DNA of 7,305 nucleotides from Rhizobiaceae bacterium. GTDB taxonomy: Bacteria; Pseudomonadota; Alphaproteobacteria; Rhizobiales; Rhizobiaceae. Below the pieces are notes generated by a model that did no database searches, was not told where the DNA came from, and was given only the letters and a program-made list of their open reading frames with translations. The translations under genes were made by a program, and so were the position numbers. The stretch lies in assembly GCA_020696915.1 (NCBI GenBank), contig JAJFMR010000142.1, positions 1 to 7,305 of the forward strand. Reading direction: 5' to 3'. The number at the start of each line of letters is the position of its first letter. Positions within the stretch are counted from its first letter, which is position 1. This document shows, one piece after another, positions 5,559 to 7,305 of this stretch.

Positions 5559-6301
5559 GGCGCCCTTCTGCGGAGCCGCAGGCGATGAACGGCATAGGCC
5601 GCAGGGCCACCGAGAAGCCCGGCGACCAGCAGGTCGAATTCCGGAACGACCAGATGAGCCGCCGGACCGAGGAGAAGCCCGAAAAACAGCGCCAACACCC
5701 CTGCTCCGTCGCGGGCAGAGCCCCAGAGGGAGGTCAGGAAGTACATGGGGGTCAGCATCAGAAGGAGCGCGGAGATCGGCTGGGATATTTCACCGGCAGC
5801 CTCGAAGACGATCGCGACGACGACCATGTTGCCGACGACGAGAGTCGATCCCAGGCCGAGATACCAACTCGTCCGCATGTCCCTCGGGATGCCGCGGAGC
5901 TGTTCCATGGCCAGCACCCAGGACGTGACGGCCACGAAATGGGCAAGCCCGTAGAGCACCCATTTCGACGTGCGCGGTCCCCGCATCTCCGGCACGAGCG
6001 AAACAACCATGGGCATCAGCCGGACGGATGAAAGCCCTACCGCCAGTGAAGCGGTGGGCAGCGAGGCGCCTGACAGTATGGCGCCGATCAGAACCACCTT
6101 GCCGGGGAGAGCCCAGACGACGGCGGTCATGAACACGGTCTCCGCCAACGTCAGGCCGGCTCCTCGTGCGAGGCCGGCAAATCCGACGAAAGCGAAAACG
6201 AGGATGAGCCCCGGCACCGAGAACGCGGCCCTGGCGCCGCGCAGGAAGGAGCGGCCCCGTTCGGATAAAGCGGGTTTCGGAGAGGCGGCGTTGAAGAGCA
6301 T
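5555..6301 (-). CDS. azlC: AzlC family branched-chain amino acid permease
   Basis: A 248-aa polytopic membrane protein of the AzlC family (PF03591), the large subunit of the AzlCD exporter of branched-chain amino acids. A cytoplasmic, Arg-rich N-terminus with FLRGARAAFSVPGLILVF (19-36) leads into about six to seven hydrophobic segments. The conserved-type region WALPGKVVLIGAILSGASL (63-81) corresponds to the family's reentrant motif, and SVRLMPMVVSLVPEMRG (92-108) to its Arg-containing segment. The C-terminus is Arg-rich. The start at 6301 is the only ATG before an in-frame stop just upstream (TAA four codons before it). Its Shine-Dalgarno is poor (CTCGAG only), which suggests weak translation. 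It is first in the azlC-azlD unit. No convincing promoter was found in the 254 bp upstream, and read-through from clpA on the same strand is possible. Confidence 0.88.
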   Translation of the reverse strand: MLFNAASPKPALSERGRSFLRGARAAFSVPGLILVFAFVGFAGLARGAGLTLAETVFMTAVVWALPGKVVLIGAILSGASLPTASLAVGLSSVRLMPMVVSLVPEMRGPRTSKWVLYGLAHFVAVTSWVLAMEQLRGIPRDMRTSWYLGLGSTLVVGNMVVVAIVFEAAGEISQPISALLLMLTPMYFLTSLWGSARDGAGVLALFFGLLLGPAAHLVVPEFDLLVAGLLGGPAAYAVHRLRLRRRAP

Positions 6302-6555
6302 CTCGAGTGGCGGTTAGCACGGGTCCGGCTGTCACGCGACGGCAAAAAGCACCGGCTGCGTCAGGCGGTCAGAAGCTGGCGGGGGTCTCGAGACTTCAAC
6401 CGAGGCTACGCCTTCGCCGCCCCTTTTGTGCCCGGTACCGGCTTCAGAAGTGGAGAATACGAATCGTTGCGTAAAGTCTGCGGTGGTCTGGCTCAGCCGG
6501 GCGGCGGAAGAAGGACGCCATGCGGGCGGCCTTCTTCGGAGACGCGACGTCGAGC
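6302..6555. other. Non-coding spacer between clpA and azlC
   Basis: No supported gene was found. The stretch holds the hairpin just after clpA (6507-6537), a palindrome GTCTCGAGAC at 6385-6394 and another, CCGGTACCGG, at 6432-6441. It should contain the azlC promoter unless clpA transcripts run through. I could not identify clear -35 and -10 elements on the minus strand. Confidence 0.4.
6507..6537 (-). terminator. Hairpin after clpA, possible terminator
   Basis: GAAGAAGG (6507-6514) pairs perfectly with CCTTCTTC (6530-6537). After one A-G mismatch, CGCC (6516-6519) pairs with GGCG (6525-6528) around a 5-nt loop. This makes a strong 12-bp stem that starts 18 nt past the clpA stop on the minus strand. 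There is no U-tract after it, so it may instead stabilise the mRNA 3' end or act with another termination factor. Confidence 0.45.
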
Positions 6556-7305
6556 TCAGCCCTTGCGGGGCAGTTGCGGGACCAGGCTTCGCTTGGCGCC
6601 GTCTGGGCCTTTTGACGTCGGCTTCAATTTCGGAGCAGCCGGTTTCCGGGCTGCCGTCTTCCTCGGCTTTCTGGGTACATCCCTGGCCGGCTCTTCCTTC
6701 TTCGGCTTGACCGGCTGCTCGTCAGCGACCGTTTCGAGCCTGAGACCGGTCGAGCCGTCCTCTTTCGTCTCTACAGCGACACGGACGGTGCCGCCTTTCC
6801 GCAGCTTGCCGAACAGCACTTCGTCGGCCAGCGGCTTCTTGATGTGCTCCTGGATGACGCGGCCGAGCGGACGGGCGCCCATGCGCTCGTCGTACCCCTT
6901 CTCCGCCAGCCAGGCGATCGCCTCCGGCGACAGGTCGAAGGTGACGCCTCTCTCCGACAGTTGCGCCTCCAGCTGCATCACGAACTTCTGCACGACCTGA
7001 TGCACCACCGGAACCGGTAGCGACGAGAACGGAATGATCGCGTCGAGACGGTTACGGAACTCCGGCGTAAACAGCCGGTTGATGGCCTCCACGTCGTCGC
7101 CCTCGCGCTTTGACGACCCGAAGCCGATCGCCGCGCGCGCCATATCGGAAGCACCGGCATTGGTGGTCATGATCAGGATGACGTTGCGGAAGTCGATCTG
7201 CTTGCCGTTGTGGTCTGTCAGCTTGCCGTGATCCATCACCTGCAGAAGGATGTTGAAAAGGTCGGGATGCGCCTTCTCGACCTCGTCGAGCAGCAGCACG
7301 CAGTG
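6556..7305 (-). CDS. clpA: ClpA, ATP-dependent Clp protease unfoldase subunit (3' part; start outside window)
   Basis: C-terminal 249 residues of ClpA, the AAA+ ring that unfolds substrates and feeds them into ClpP. The visible part belongs to the second ATPase domain (D2). It begins at the Walker B motif VLLLDEVEKAHP (residues 3-14 of the visible part). It then shows sensor 1 MTTNAG (46-51), the ClpP-docking tripeptide IGF (60-62), FTPEFRNRLD (79-88, with arginine-finger candidates Arg84 and Arg86) and the sensor 2 region GYDERMGARPLGRVIQ (137-152). The order matches Escherichia coli ClpA, where the docking loop is IGL. After the D2 domain comes a Lys/Pro/Ala-rich tail of about 55 residues (195-249) ending in VPQLPRKG, which E. 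coli ClpA lacks. I recall similar tails in rhizobial ClpA. The gene enters from beyond the right edge, so the N-domain, D1 and Walker A of D2 are not visible. Confidence 0.96.
   Translation of the reverse strand, partial: HCVLLLDEVEKAHPDLFNILLQVMDHGKLTDHNGKQIDFRNVILIMTTNAGASDMARAAIGFGSSKREGDDVEAINRLFTPEFRNRLDAIIPFSSLPVPVVHQVVQKFVMQLEAQLSERGVTFDLSPEAIAWLAEKGYDERMGARPLGRVIQEHIKKPLADEVLFGKLRKGGTVRVAVETKEDGSTGLRLETVADEQPVKPKKEEPARDVPRKPRKTAARKPAAPKLKPTSKGPDGAKRSLVPQLPRKG

Noticed and set aside
4705..5610. A 301-codon minus-strand open frame across HIT and azlD
   Set aside because: It runs antisense through the HIT gene and out of frame through azlD, both of which have clear family motifs.

Overview
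The window looks like chromosomal DNA from a high-GC alphaproteobacterium, most likely Hyphomicrobiales and close to Mesorhizobium and relatives. The reasons are GC-rich codon third positions, the rhizobial form of the ClpA C-terminus, and the set GDPD, FemAB-like acyltransferase, HIT, AzlD/AzlC and clpA. I recall these genes lying near each other in rhizobial genomes, but this is from memory and was not searched.

Layout. Plus strand at the left: a glycerophosphodiester phosphodiesterase (7-741), then a FemAB-like/DUF482 acyltransferase (778-2001). Minus strand in the middle: DUF488 (3744-4286), then DUF1326 (2830-3465), then DUF2182 (2016-2822), transcribed right to left. A 475-bp gap without a convincing gene (4287-4761) separates DUF488 from a HIT-family protein on the plus strand (4762-5187). 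Minus strand at the right: azlC (5555-6301) and azlD (5208-5558), overlapping by ATGA, then a 254-bp non-coding stretch and the 3' part of clpA (6556-7305, running off the window).

How the genes may work together. The outer genes are household functions: lipid headgroup recycling, a predicted acyl or aminoacyl transfer, nucleotide hydrolysis, branched-chain amino acid export and the ClpAP unfoldase. The middle block is the part worth attention. DUF1326 is a soluble protein with a C-x-C-x3-C-x-C cluster. It is translationally coupled to DUF2182, a polytopic membrane protein with a Met/Asp/His-rich loop and cysteine clusters. Together they look like a small metal-handling or redox unit of unknown function. 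Upstream of the pair lies an unusually structured regulatory region: a candidate extended -10, a 10-bp palindrome over the -35 position, three head-to-tail 11-bp repeats further upstream, and a hairpin in the presumed leader. This is the best candidate here for an undescribed regulated system.

Limits. No searches or alignments were run. Functions rest on motifs read by eye, and promoter, hairpin and synteny statements are inferences.
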